The translations under genes and the position numbers were made by a program. DNA of 38,703 nucleotides from contig VGFN01000003.1 in NCBI GenBank assembly GCA_016868875.1, positions 1 to 38,703 of the forward strand, given 5' to 3'. A model generated the notes under the pieces. It did not search any database, had not been told where the DNA came from, and saw nothing but the letters and a program-made list of their open reading frames with translations. Each line of letters begins with the position of its first letter. The stretch's first letter is position 1. This DNA is from Bacteroidota bacterium (GTDB taxonomy: Bacteria > Bacteroidota > Bacteroidia > UBA7662). Of this stretch, positions 29,534-37,558 are shown piece after piece.

Positions 29534-31033
29534 TTGGTCTCTCCAAATTCATTGCATCGTCCAAGCGAATTAGTCTTTCATGGTAGTCCATCCCGGCTAC
29601 CCTCGGCGGTCTCGTTGAATCTACCGCCTTCCAAAAGTCAGCTTATTCGGAGAATTTTCATAGGCGCCGTTCAAGGCTTGGACTGTCCGATCCTTGAATG
29701 GGATTCCACTTGGCCTCAGGATGTTATGGATGCTTGGTCTTTGGTTCAGTGCGCCTTATCCCGTCGCCAACAAGGTCATCACCAATCTGTTGACCATTTG
29801 TGGGAAGCTGGAGAGGCAGGGGCGGTGATGCGTTTTGGACTTGCCTTTTTGGTAGCACAAGGCTGTGGGGGAATCCTCCGAGGTAACGGTAGGGCGCATG
29901 AACGGCCTATAGGAGACTTGGTTAATGCCCTGATTCTATGCGGAGCCAATATTGAATACCTGGGTGAAAAGGGTTACCCTCCCTTGAAGATTCATCCTTC
30001 ATCCTTGAGGCGAAGAGATTTGTTCATGGAAGCAAGTACGAGTTCACAATACATCTCGGCCATGGCGATGGTTGCGCCGCTCCTGCGTCCATTTGATGTG
30101 CTGCAAGAAAATGCGCCTTGGGAGATTGCATGGTCACCACGATTCGTTGCATCGAGACCTTATTTGGCTTTGACCATCCAAGAAATGTCAAGCTTTGGAT
30201 ATTCCTTTGACTATTCAGAACATTCCCTTCGTTATATCCCTGCTGTGACGGTTCAGGAATCGCATCCTGGCGACGGGGCATTGGGACAAGATCCAAAGCC
30301 GGTCGAAGGCGATTGGAGTGCGGCTTCTTTTTGGATTTGGCGGCATGCCGTGATTCCTCTTTGTCAGCGATTGGAACTTAAAATTTTGACAAGCGGAAGC
30401 CATCAAGCAGATTCCGTAATCTTGGATTTGTTGAGTAGGCTTGCTCCTCATGTGTCTGCGGTCTTCAACCAGGAATCTTGCACGTGGACCTTCGATTCTT
30501 TGGGCAGCAGTGCGATGTCTACCAATAATTCAGAGGAACGGCCTCCTGATCAAGGACAAATAGTGGTGAATTGTGATCAAGGCTTTTGGCACATTAAAGC
30601 CACGGATTTCCCGGATATGGTGCCAGCTTTGGTCATGTGGGCGATTTTGTCCGGCAATGCGTTGGAAATTGTCGGCATTGGGCAACTCCGCTACAAAGAA
30701 AGTAATCGAATACAGGCCTTGATGGTCAATTTGGAGCTATTGGGAGTACCCTATGAAAAGCACCGACCGGATGGCTTGCTAATCCGCCCCCTTGCTTCGT
30801 GGGCTGTGTATTCCCGTCGTTTTGTTGTGACCACTTTATTGAAGGGCCATACGGTTGCTCCTTGTCCTTTGCTTCGGTGTTTTGGGGATCATCGGTTGGC
30901 GATGGCATTGAGCATGTTAGCATTGCCGGATTTGCCTATATTCTTGGATGAACCCCATACGGTAGGCAAGTCCTATCCCGAGTTTTGGGAGGACTGGGCC
31001 AAATTTGGATATGCCCTGAAAGCCTTAAATTAG
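29534..31033 (+). CDS. aroA: 3-phosphoshikimate 1-carboxyvinyltransferase (EPSP synthase), divergent
   Basis: LPPSKSQLIRR, GEAGAVMRF, RPIGDLVNALILCGANIEYLGEKGYPPLKI, KESNRIQALMVNLELLG, FGDHRLAMALSML, TVGKSYPEFWEDW. TTG start; neighbours are aroB and aroC. Confidence 0.88.
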   Translation: MVSPNSLHRPSELVFHGSPSRLPSAVSLNLPPSKSQLIRRIFIGAVQGLDCPILEWDSTWPQDVMDAWSLVQCALSRRQQGHHQSVDHLWEAGEAGAVMRFGLAFLVAQGCGGILRGNGRAHERPIGDLVNALILCGANIEYLGEKGYPPLKIHPSSLRRRDLFMEASTSSQYISAMAMVAPLLRPFDVLQENAPWEIAWSPRFVASRPYLALTIQEMSSFGYSFDYSEHSLRYIPAVTVQESHPGDGALGQDPKPVEGDWSAASFWIWRHAVIPLCQRLELKILTSGSHQADSVILDLLSRLAPHVSAVFNQESCTWTFDSLGSSAMSTNNSEERPPDQGQIVVNCDQGFWHIKATDFPDMVPALVMWAILSGNALEIVGIGQLRYKESNRIQALMVNLELLGVPYEKHRPDGLLIRPLASWAVYSRRFVVTTLLKGHTVAPCPLLRCFGDHRLAMALSMLALPDLPIFLDEPHTVGKSYPEFWEDWAKFGYALKALN

Positions 31034-31036
31034 CGC

Positions 31037-32212
31037 ATGCCTGGAAACAGTTTTGGAAGAAATTTTAAGATAACCTCTTTTGGAGAATCGCATGGCCCGG
31101 TGATCGGTGTGGTGGTGGACGGTATCCCTGCAGGTTTAGCCCTTGATTTGAACAAGATTCAAGCCCAGCTTGATCGACGTCGCCCCGGCCAAAGCCGAAT
31201 GACCACTGCGCGTAACGAAGAGGACCGGGTGCAATGTCTTTCTGGTTTGTTCGAAGGACGTTGCACGGGCGCCCCCCTCACCTTGGTCATCCCGAACCGG
31301 GATGCCAAACCCAAAGATTATGAGCATCTTCGGGATCAAATCAGGCCATCGCATGCGGATTTCACCGTGATGGCAAGGTATGGTTTTCGGGATCATCGGG
31401 GCGGGGGACGGAGCAGCGCAAGGGAAACCGCTGCCCGTGTTATGGCAGGGGTAGTTGCAGCAAGTCTGCTGGAGTGCATTGGTGTTCATTGTTATGCTTG
31501 GGTTCATTCCGTGGGGCCTCATGCTTTAACCGTTCCTTTGCACTCAGGCCTTGCCTCCAGGGGCACGACTTCGGGTTATGAACATCATCGCCATTGCCCC
31601 TTCACCTTGGAGCAGATTGAGGCATCCCCTCTTCGCTGTCCTGATTCCTATGCGTCTTCCTTGATGGAGGCCTATATCGATGAGGTTCGCTCAGCGGGAG
31701 ACAGTACCGGGGGTACGGTGGTGGGTTGGTGTCAGGGATTACCCCCTGGATTGGGAGATCCTGTTTACGACCGCTTGGAAGCTGATTTGGCCAAAGCGAT
31801 TTTATCCATCAATGCGGTCAAAGCCTTTGAATTGGGGAGCGGATTTGCGATGAGCGCGGGAAGGGCTTCGGACTTCAACGACGCCATACTCGCGGCGGAT
31901 ACCAAGGAATGGTCTTCCGTGGAAACCTTGACCAATCATTCGGGGGGAATTCAAGGGGGAATCAGCAACGGGCAGCCTTTGTGGTTTAAGGCGGGTTTCA
32001 AGGCCACAGCCACGGTAGCCATTCCTCAGCAATCAGTTGATTTTCAAGGTAATGCAGTAAAATTGCAGGCTTATGGTCGCCATGACCCCTGTGTTGTACC
32101 GCGCGCTGTACCCGTTGTGGAGGCGATGATGGCGTTGGTGATTGTGGATCATGTGCTCGGTTGGCCCGCGGCTCAACTTTCTGTGCTTCTAAAATCCATT
32201 GCACGACCTTGA
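31037..32212 (+). CDS. aroC: Chorismate synthase
   Basis: MPGNSFGRNFKITSFGESHGPVIGVVVDGIPAG, RRRPGQSRMTTARNEEDRVQCLSGLFEGRCTGAPL, YGFRDHRGGGRSSARETAARV, GIQGGISNGQPL. Confidence 0.96.
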   Translation: MPGNSFGRNFKITSFGESHGPVIGVVVDGIPAGLALDLNKIQAQLDRRRPGQSRMTTARNEEDRVQCLSGLFEGRCTGAPLTLVIPNRDAKPKDYEHLRDQIRPSHADFTVMARYGFRDHRGGGRSSARETAARVMAGVVAASLLECIGVHCYAWVHSVGPHALTVPLHSGLASRGTTSGYEHHRHCPFTLEQIEASPLRCPDSYASSLMEAYIDEVRSAGDSTGGTVVGWCQGLPPGLGDPVYDRLEADLAKAILSINAVKAFELGSGFAMSAGRASDFNDAILAADTKEWSSVETLTNHSGGIQGGISNGQPLWFKAGFKATATVAIPQQSVDFQGNAVKLQAYGRHDPCVVPRAVPVVEAMMALVIVDHVLGWPAAQLSVLLKSIARP

Positions 32213-32256
32213 AATTAGTTTTTCTGCCTTTATCTCCCCTGTAACAAATTCCAATA

Positions 32257-33672
32257 ATGACGAAAGACTCTGTGAATCAATACCCTGCTCAGGGTGGAGT
32301 TGGTCCATCGCGATCGGAACAAACCCAACCCATGGCCAAACGTTGGCCTATGCACCTTCGCATCTTGATCGGCATAGGGTTGGGATTGGCCTTTGGTCTC
32401 AGTGCTTCGGCAGGAGGATGGTCATCATGGGTCTTGGATTGGGTGAAGCCTGTGGGAACCGTCTTCGTGAATCTTTTGAAATTAGTCGCTATTCCTTTGG
32501 TTTTGGTTTCCTTGGTGGATGGTGTTACAGGCCTCAAGGACCTTCGAAAGCTATCAAGCATGGGAGGACGAACTTTGTTGATTTTTTTGATGACCACCGT
32601 CTGCGCAGTGAGCATAGGGCTCGTCACCGTGAACCTGCTACAGCCTGGGGATTATTTATCCGAAACCAAAAGAGATGAATTGCGGGCACGTTTCGCATCC
32701 GCTAGTTCTAGAGGATTGGACAAAGCTGAAGCCTTCAAGGAAGAAGGTCCTTTGGCAGCGGTTATCAATATGGTGCCCGAGAATATCTTCCATGCGCTGT
32801 CTCATAACGGCTCCATGTTGCAGGTGGTATTCTTTGCCTTGTTTATGGGGATTGCGATCATGGCCCTGCCTGCCTCCCAGACCAACTTGGTTCGGGATTT
32901 GTTTGGACAACTTAATCGTATCATCCTGCTGATGGTGGATATGATCATGGTGATTGCCCCTGCAGGAGTATTTGCCTTGATTTCTTCGTTGATCGCAGAT
33001 TTTGCCGGTGACAAGCCTGGCGAAGCGGTGGAATTGTTGGGCGCCTTATCGGTTTATGCTTTGGCGGTGGTTGTAGGTTTGATTGCGATGATGGTGATGG
33101 TTTATGCAACCTTTTTAAGACTTTTCGGGAATTACAATCCCCTTAAATTTTTTGGCATAATGAGCCCTGCACAGCTGCTTGCATTTTCAACCTCATCCTC
33201 CAATGCAACGCTGCCGGTTAATTTGGAATGTGCCGAAAAGTTGGGTGTTCGAGAAGAAGTGAGGACCTTCGTTTTGCCTTTAGGAGCCACTGTCAATATG
33301 GATGGAACCAGTTTGTACCAAGCCGTTGCGACGGTTTTTATTGCCCAGGCTTTTGGTCAACATTTAGGGTGGGCTGATCAATTAACCATTGTTTTAACAG
33401 CAACCCTTGCGTCCATTGGTTCTGCTGGTGTGCCAGGTGCGGGAATGGTGATGTTGGTCATTGTCCTTCAATCGGTGGGCTTGGAAACGGCGGGGATCGC
33501 CTTGATTGTGGCCGTGGACCGAATCTTGGACATGATGCGAACCGTCGTCAATGTGACGGGTGATACCATGACGGCCGTATTGGTCGATCGATGGATGGGA
33601 GCAAAGCCCATGGACAAGATATCTGATGTTCAATCAAGTTCTTGGAATCAATCTCGTTCTGACCAACCCTGA
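32257..33672 (+). CDS. Dicarboxylate/amino acid:cation symporter (DAACS family)
   Basis: FSTSSSNATLPVNLECAEKLGV, PLGATVNMDGTSLYQAVATVFIAQAFG, ASIGSAGVPGAGMVML, DRILDMMRTVVNVTGD. Confidence 0.93.
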   Translation: MTKDSVNQYPAQGGVGPSRSEQTQPMAKRWPMHLRILIGIGLGLAFGLSASAGGWSSWVLDWVKPVGTVFVNLLKLVAIPLVLVSLVDGVTGLKDLRKLSSMGGRTLLIFLMTTVCAVSIGLVTVNLLQPGDYLSETKRDELRARFASASSRGLDKAEAFKEEGPLAAVINMVPENIFHALSHNGSMLQVVFFALFMGIAIMALPASQTNLVRDLFGQLNRIILLMVDMIMVIAPAGVFALISSLIADFAGDKPGEAVELLGALSVYALAVVVGLIAMMVMVYATFLRLFGNYNPLKFFGIMSPAQLLAFSTSSSNATLPVNLECAEKLGVREEVRTFVLPLGATVNMDGTSLYQAVATVFIAQAFGQHLGWADQLTIVLTATLASIGSAGVPGAGMVMLVIVLQSVGLETAGIALIVAVDRILDMMRTVVNVTGDTMTAVLVDRWMGAKPMDKISDVQSSSWNQSRSDQP

Positions 33673-33680
33673 GGCCCCTC

Positions 33681-33713
33681 AAAAAAAATACCCCCCGGGA
33701 ATCGGAGGGTATT
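33681..33713 (-). terminator. Intrinsic terminator for the minus-strand HNH/AP2 gene
   Basis: Minus strand reads AATACCCTCC-GATTCCC-GGGGGGTATT followed by a T-run. The 10-bp stem has one U-G wobble and ends in a U tract. Confidence 0.75.
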
Positions 33714-33751
33714 GTTTACACTGAAGGCATAAAACCTTCAAAAGCTTAAAA

Positions 33752-34270
33752 TTATTTTTTGCCTTTGCCAAATAATTCGGCTGTCTTCTTTTTGTAAGCT
33801 GCAGAGGCTTCTGCAGCGGTATTGAAGGAACCTAAATCAAGGCGGACACGATTATTGAAGAGAACGGCTTTGAATTTGTTGCCGCTTTTGATCACGCCTT
33901 TGTAGCCGAATTTATTTTCGGTTTTGTTCACATTGCGAACGACCACGGAACGCGTGGCAAATTCCAAATTCTCTAAACGGCAATCCAACGGGTTGTTGTT
34001 GATAACATTCACGAATAAACGCTCTTTGGTAGCCTTTTTCTTGCAGAAAATTTCGGCAACAAGCTTGTGCAGGTAAATGGTTTCGTTTTTGTAGGTTCCA
34101 TCCCCCAAAGGCCAATTCTTCTGAAAGAAGGCATACCCTCTGGAATGGCGGCGTAGGTTGGCTAAAAAGCCAACTTTGACCAAATACGGGTTTTGGTTAA
34201 GAAACTTGGCGACTTTATCGTCTACTTGGGCAGTTTCTTTGGAGTTTTTGAGCTTGAGTTTAACAGACAT
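33752..34270 (-). CDS. HNH-endonuclease-like protein with C-terminal AP2 DNA-binding domain; HNH catalytic core apparently degenerate
   Basis: VDD...GYAFFQKN...IYLHKLVAEIF...RLFVNVINNNPLDCRLENLEFATRSVVVRN (HNH_3-like, His replaced) then GYKGVIKSGNKFKAVLFNNRVRLDLGSFNTAAEASAAYKKKTAELFG (AP2-like). Confidence 0.82.
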   Translation of the reverse strand: MSVKLKLKNSKETAQVDDKVAKFLNQNPYLVKVGFLANLRRHSRGYAFFQKNWPLGDGTYKNETIYLHKLVAEIFCKKKATKERLFVNVINNNPLDCRLENLEFATRSVVVRNVNKTENKFGYKGVIKSGNKFKAVLFNNRVRLDLGSFNTAAEASAAYKKKTAELFGKGKK

Positions 34271-34344
34271 CGTGTTATGGTTTAATTAAACAGATATTTA
34301 AGGATGCCAAAGGTAATATAAATTTTGTACTAAATTATCACTTT

Positions 34345-36291
34345 TTAGTTTAAAAACAATTTTAACCTCGTACTCAAATCCTTAAAGTCCTCATTTTCAG
34401 CATTTAAACGATTGAATCTTTCGGGTTCAGTGAGGAATTTTTCTCTTTGAGTATTGTTTTCTTGCTGTTGAATGGCCCATTGCGGACGTGTTCCGAAGCC
34501 CCCAAATTCCACCAAAAAGTCCAAAATACCCTGCTTTTCGCCATCAAACAATGATTTCTCAGTATCGGAATACAATATTACAGAAAGGAATAGAGGCTCA
34601 TTGGAGGCCTTAGAATTGGACTCGGATGGGCGATCCCGATTCTCTTCAAGGGGCATATTTCTGCTCAAAATGCCCTCCAAACCGCCCAGGTTGTGGTCTC
34701 TGCATTCTTGGACCAGGTGTTGCCATAGCTTTTGCAGATTTTGACAGGACGTCGTGGGTGGGGGGGACCACTGGTGACTGCTTTCTTTTGGGATTGTCTT
34801 GATATTTCCCTGGGTTTTACCCAAATGTCCCCGCAATGTTTTAAGGAAATCTACCGTGGTGGCCGTACCGGTATTTTGGGCGTTCGAAGAAATCGGCTTA
34901 GGAGAATGCTCTTTTTGATGGCTGCCACCGCCTTGGGTTTCAGGGATTGATTTTTGGTCAGAGAAGTCCTTTAATGCTCGTTCGCTTGATTCTTGTACCC
35001 TTAATTCTTGTACCCTTAATTCTTGAAAGTTGTTAGGGTTCGACTCAGACGGTACTTTGGCTTGAATTTTGACTTGAGCGGGTGTTCTAAAGTCGGCAAC
35101 CGGTAATCGGGTTGTGATGCCTTGCAGGGGATGGGTCTCGGATTCAGCGGGAGGTTTTGGCGCTTGAATCGGTTCAAGATTTATATTCTTTTGCCCTCTT
35201 TGGGCTAAATAACAAATTTTCATCACAGCGGTTTCTACGAGCAGCCGTGGCTGCCTGGATTGTCGGTATTGCAGTTCGACCTGATTGAGAAGGTGCAATC
35301 CCGCCAGGAGCATATCGGTGCTCGTTTCTTGAGATTGAATGATAAGCTGTTGCCTGTATTCCTGGCCGGAATCGATGAGTTCAGTAGTTCCTGGTGTCTT
35401 GGCCATCAATATGTTACGAAAATGGGAGGCCATACCAATCACCCAAAGAATGGAATCGTAACCACGAGCAACCATGCTATCCAGCGCTTGCAGGGTATGC
35501 GTCGGATCGCCAGCAAACATTGTTTTGGTGCATTCCACAAAAAGGGCTTTATCGAGTACACCCAATTGATCGCAAACGAGGCTGTTGGTGAGGTTCCCTC
35601 CACTGAATCCGGCCAATTGATCCAGCATGGTTAAAGCATCCCGCAAGGCCCCGTCTGAACGTGATGCAATGGTCAAAAGGGCATCGTTCTCATAGACAAT
35701 CTCTTCGGATCGGCAAACCAAGGCCAAACGTTCGGCGATATCCTGAAGCCGTATTCTTTTAAAATCAAAAACCTGACAACGGGACAAAATGGTGGGAAGG
35801 ATCTTGTGTTTTTCCGTGGTTGCCAAAATAAACTTAGCGTAGGTAGGGGGTTCTTCGAGGGTCTTGAGCAAGGCATTGAATGCCGCGGTGCTGAGCATGT
35901 GGACCTCATCGATGATATAGACTTTGTAGTCGCTACCCTGGGGTGGATAACGGACTTGCTCAACGAGGGAGCGAATATCGTCCACCGAATTGTTGGAGGC
36001 GGCATCCAATTCATGGATGGCAAGGGACCTGCCTTGGTCAAAGGACTGGCATGATGGGCATTCTCCGCAGGCCTCTTGATGGCTATCCCTGAAGGAGCAA
36101 TTGATGGTTTTGGCCAAAATGCGAGCACAGGATGTCTTGCCGACACCTCGGGGCCCGCAAAACAGGTAGGCCTGGGCCAATTGGCCCTTGGCAATGGCGT
36201 TACGCAGGGTGGTGGTGATATGGTCCTGACCGACCAGCTCCTCAAAGCGTGGGGGGCGGTATTTGCGGGCGGAGACCTGGTAATCTTGCAT
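34345..36291 (-). CDS. dnaX: DNA polymerase III subunit gamma/tau
   Basis: YRPPRFEELVGQDHITTTLRNAI, LFCGPRGVGKTSCARILAKTINC, Zn-binding CxxC, IIDEVHMLSTAAFNALLKTLEEPP, SRSDGALRDALTMLDQL. Confidence 0.96.
   Translation of the reverse strand: MQDYQVSARKYRPPRFEELVGQDHITTTLRNAIAKGQLAQAYLFCGPRGVGKTSCARILAKTINCSFRDSHQEACGECPSCQSFDQGRSLAIHELDAASNNSVDDIRSLVEQVRYPPQGSDYKVYIIDEVHMLSTAAFNALLKTLEEPPTYAKFILATTEKHKILPTILSRCQVFDFKRIRLQDIAERLALVCRSEEIVYENDALLTIASRSDGALRDALTMLDQLAGFSGGNLTNSLVCDQLGVLDKALFVECTKTMFAGDPTHTLQALDSMVARGYDSILWVIGMASHFRNILMAKTPGTTELIDSGQEYRQQLIIQSQETSTDMLLAGLHLLNQVELQYRQSRQPRLLVETAVMKICYLAQRGQKNINLEPIQAPKPPAESETHPLQGITTRLPVADFRTPAQVKIQAKVPSESNPNNFQELRVQELRVQESSERALKDFSDQKSIPETQGGGSHQKEHSPKPISSNAQNTGTATTVDFLKTLRGHLGKTQGNIKTIPKESSHQWSPPPTTSCQNLQKLWQHLVQECRDHNLGGLEGILSRNMPLEENRDRPSESNSKASNEPLFLSVILYSDTEKSLFDGEKQGILDFLVEFGGFGTRPQWAIQQQENNTQREKFLTEPERFNRLNAENEDFKDLSTRLKLFLN
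34989..35025. repeat. 15-bp in-frame tandem repeat (about 2.5 copies) within dnaX
   Basis: ATTCTTGTACCCTTA x2 followed by ATTCTTG; on the minus strand it encodes ELRVQ-ELRVQ in the linker region. Confidence 0.9.
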
Positions 36292-36336
36292 TTGCTCAAA
36301 GTTAAGCGGGGTGGGCGATTTCGGGAATATTCTCCC

Positions 36337-36344
36337 TATATTTG
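36337..36344 (+). promoter_or_regulatory. Candidate -7 promoter element for the rpsF operon (TATATTTG)
   Basis: Perfect TAnnTTTG match 40 bp upstream of the rpsF ATG in the dnaX/rpsF divergent gap. No clear TTG at the ideal -33 distance. Confidence 0.45.
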
Positions 36345-36345
36345 C

Positions 36346-36367
36346 GACCCCGAAGAAAACTTCGGTC
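36346..36367 (+). promoter_or_regulatory. Candidate S6:S18-binding leader hairpin of rpsF
   Basis: GA-[CC]-CCGAAG-AAAA-CTTCGG-TC: 6-bp perfect stem with AAAA loop, 2-nt CC bulge and closing GA/TC pairs, 16 nt before the rpsF start. Confidence 0.5.
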
Positions 36368-36383
36368 TTAACCCCGTTGATCT

Positions 36384-36746
36384 ATGAATCAATATGAAAC
36401 CGTACTCATCCTGAACCCGGTGCTTACCGAGGAGATGGTCCGCGAGGCGGTCATGAAGTTCGAAAAGGTGCTGAACGAAAACGGCGCCGAGCTGGTGCAT
36501 CAGGCCCATTGGGGCCTACGCAAGCTAGCTTATCCCATCCACAAAAAGGCCACAGGCTTTTACCACCTCTACGAGTTCAAGGCCAATGGCCTAGCCGTAG
36601 ATAAGTTGGAGCTTGAACTGCGCCGTGACGAAAGGATTTTACGATTCCTGACGGTATCTCTCGACAAATACGCCGTGGCTTACAACGAGTCTCGTCGCAA
36701 ACCCAGAGCCCCCAAGGCTGCTGCAACAGAGGAGGTTAACTCATGA
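36384..36746 (+). CDS. rpsF: 30S ribosomal protein S6
   Basis: [26 protein letters not shown]...[24 protein letters not shown]...ERILRFLTV. Confidence 0.95.
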   Translation: MNQYETVLILNPVLTEEMVREAVMKFEKVLNENGAELVHQAHWGLRKLAYPIHKKATGFYHLYEFKANGLAVDKLELELRRDERILRFLTVSLDKYAVAYNESRRKPRAPKAAATEEVNS

Positions 36747-37000
36747 TTACCAACAGCTTCGCGACCGTCCCCGTGAAAGAGGAGACCCGCAAAAAGTACT
36801 GTCGTTTCCGGAAAAATGGCATCCATTATATTGATTACAAGGATCCGGATTTTTTACTCAAATTGGTCAACGAGCAGGGTAAACTACTGCCACGTCGTCT
36901 AACGGGGACTTCGCTCAAATTTCAGCGTAAAGTAGCCCAAGCCGTTAAAAGAGCAAGGCACTTGGCCTTGCTGCCTTATGTGGCAGATGGTTTGCGTTGA
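36743..37000 (+). CDS. rpsR: 30S ribosomal protein S18
   Basis: [64 protein letters not shown]. Overlaps the rpsF stop (ATGA). Confidence 0.95.
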   Translation: MITNSFATVPVKEETRKKYCRFRKNGIHYIDYKDPDFLLKLVNEQGKLLPRRLTGTSLKFQRKVAQAVKRARHLALLPYVADGLR

Positions 37001-37061
37001 TTTTTTGACCTAATTTGCTCTTAAACCATCTATTCTTTTTAACTCCCTGAGCCTAAAAGCC

Positions 37062-37508
37062 ATGAATATCATCCTCAAACAAGACGTCAAAGGGCTGGGT
37101 TTCAAACACGACCTGGTCAAAGTCCGTAACGGGTACGGCTTGAATTACCTTATCCCTCAGGGCCTTGCGGTTGTAGCCGGTCGCGCAGCCCTCAACGACC
37201 GCGCTGAAGCGGTCCGTCAAGCGGAATTTAGGCAAGAGGGCCTACGCAGTGCAGCCACAGATTTAGCCGCCAAATTGGCCGAACTTACATTATCACTGCA
37301 GGTGCGCACGGGTGAGAATAACCGCATTTTCGGCACCATTACCACCTTAATGATCGCCGAGGCGCTTCAGGCCAAAGGATATGAAATTGATCGCCGCAAA
37401 ATGGCGGTGCGTGGTGAAATTCGTGAATTAGGCACTTTTCAGGTAGAAGTCGAGCTTTACAGAGATATCAAAGCAGTCTTCAACTTGGAAGTTACCCCAG
37501 AGGCCTAA
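37062..37508 (+). CDS. rplI: 50S ribosomal protein L9
   Basis: MNIILKQDVKGLGFKHDLVKVRNGYGLNYLIPQGLAVVA...TGENNRIFGTITTLMIAEALQAKGYEIDRRKM. Confidence 0.95.
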   Translation: MNIILKQDVKGLGFKHDLVKVRNGYGLNYLIPQGLAVVAGRAALNDRAEAVRQAEFRQEGLRSAATDLAAKLAELTLSLQVRTGENNRIFGTITTLMIAEALQAKGYEIDRRKMAVRGEIRELGTFQVEVELYRDIKAVFNLEVTPEA

Positions 37509-37540
37509 GTCTCTCGTTGTTTTTAATCTTCAAGGCCTCC

Positions 37541-37558
37541 CCGGATTGTTCAATCCGG
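37541..37558. repeat. Hairpin CCGGATTG-TT-CAATCCGG between rplI and pabB
   Basis: 8-bp complementary arms around TT (or a 7-bp stem with GTTC loop). Overlaps the pabB stop; no clear U tract on either strand. Confidence 0.6.

Noticed and set aside
34345-36291. Possible programmed frameshift in dnaX producing gamma
   Set aside because: Only a weak C CAA AAA T context was seen and no E. coli-style A AAA AAG with a stimulatory hairpin could be supported.
35673-36299. 208-aa minus-strand ORF in an alternative frame of dnaX
   Set aside because: Overlaps the conserved dnaX ATPase region; Pro/Ser-rich shadow translation with no recognisable domain.
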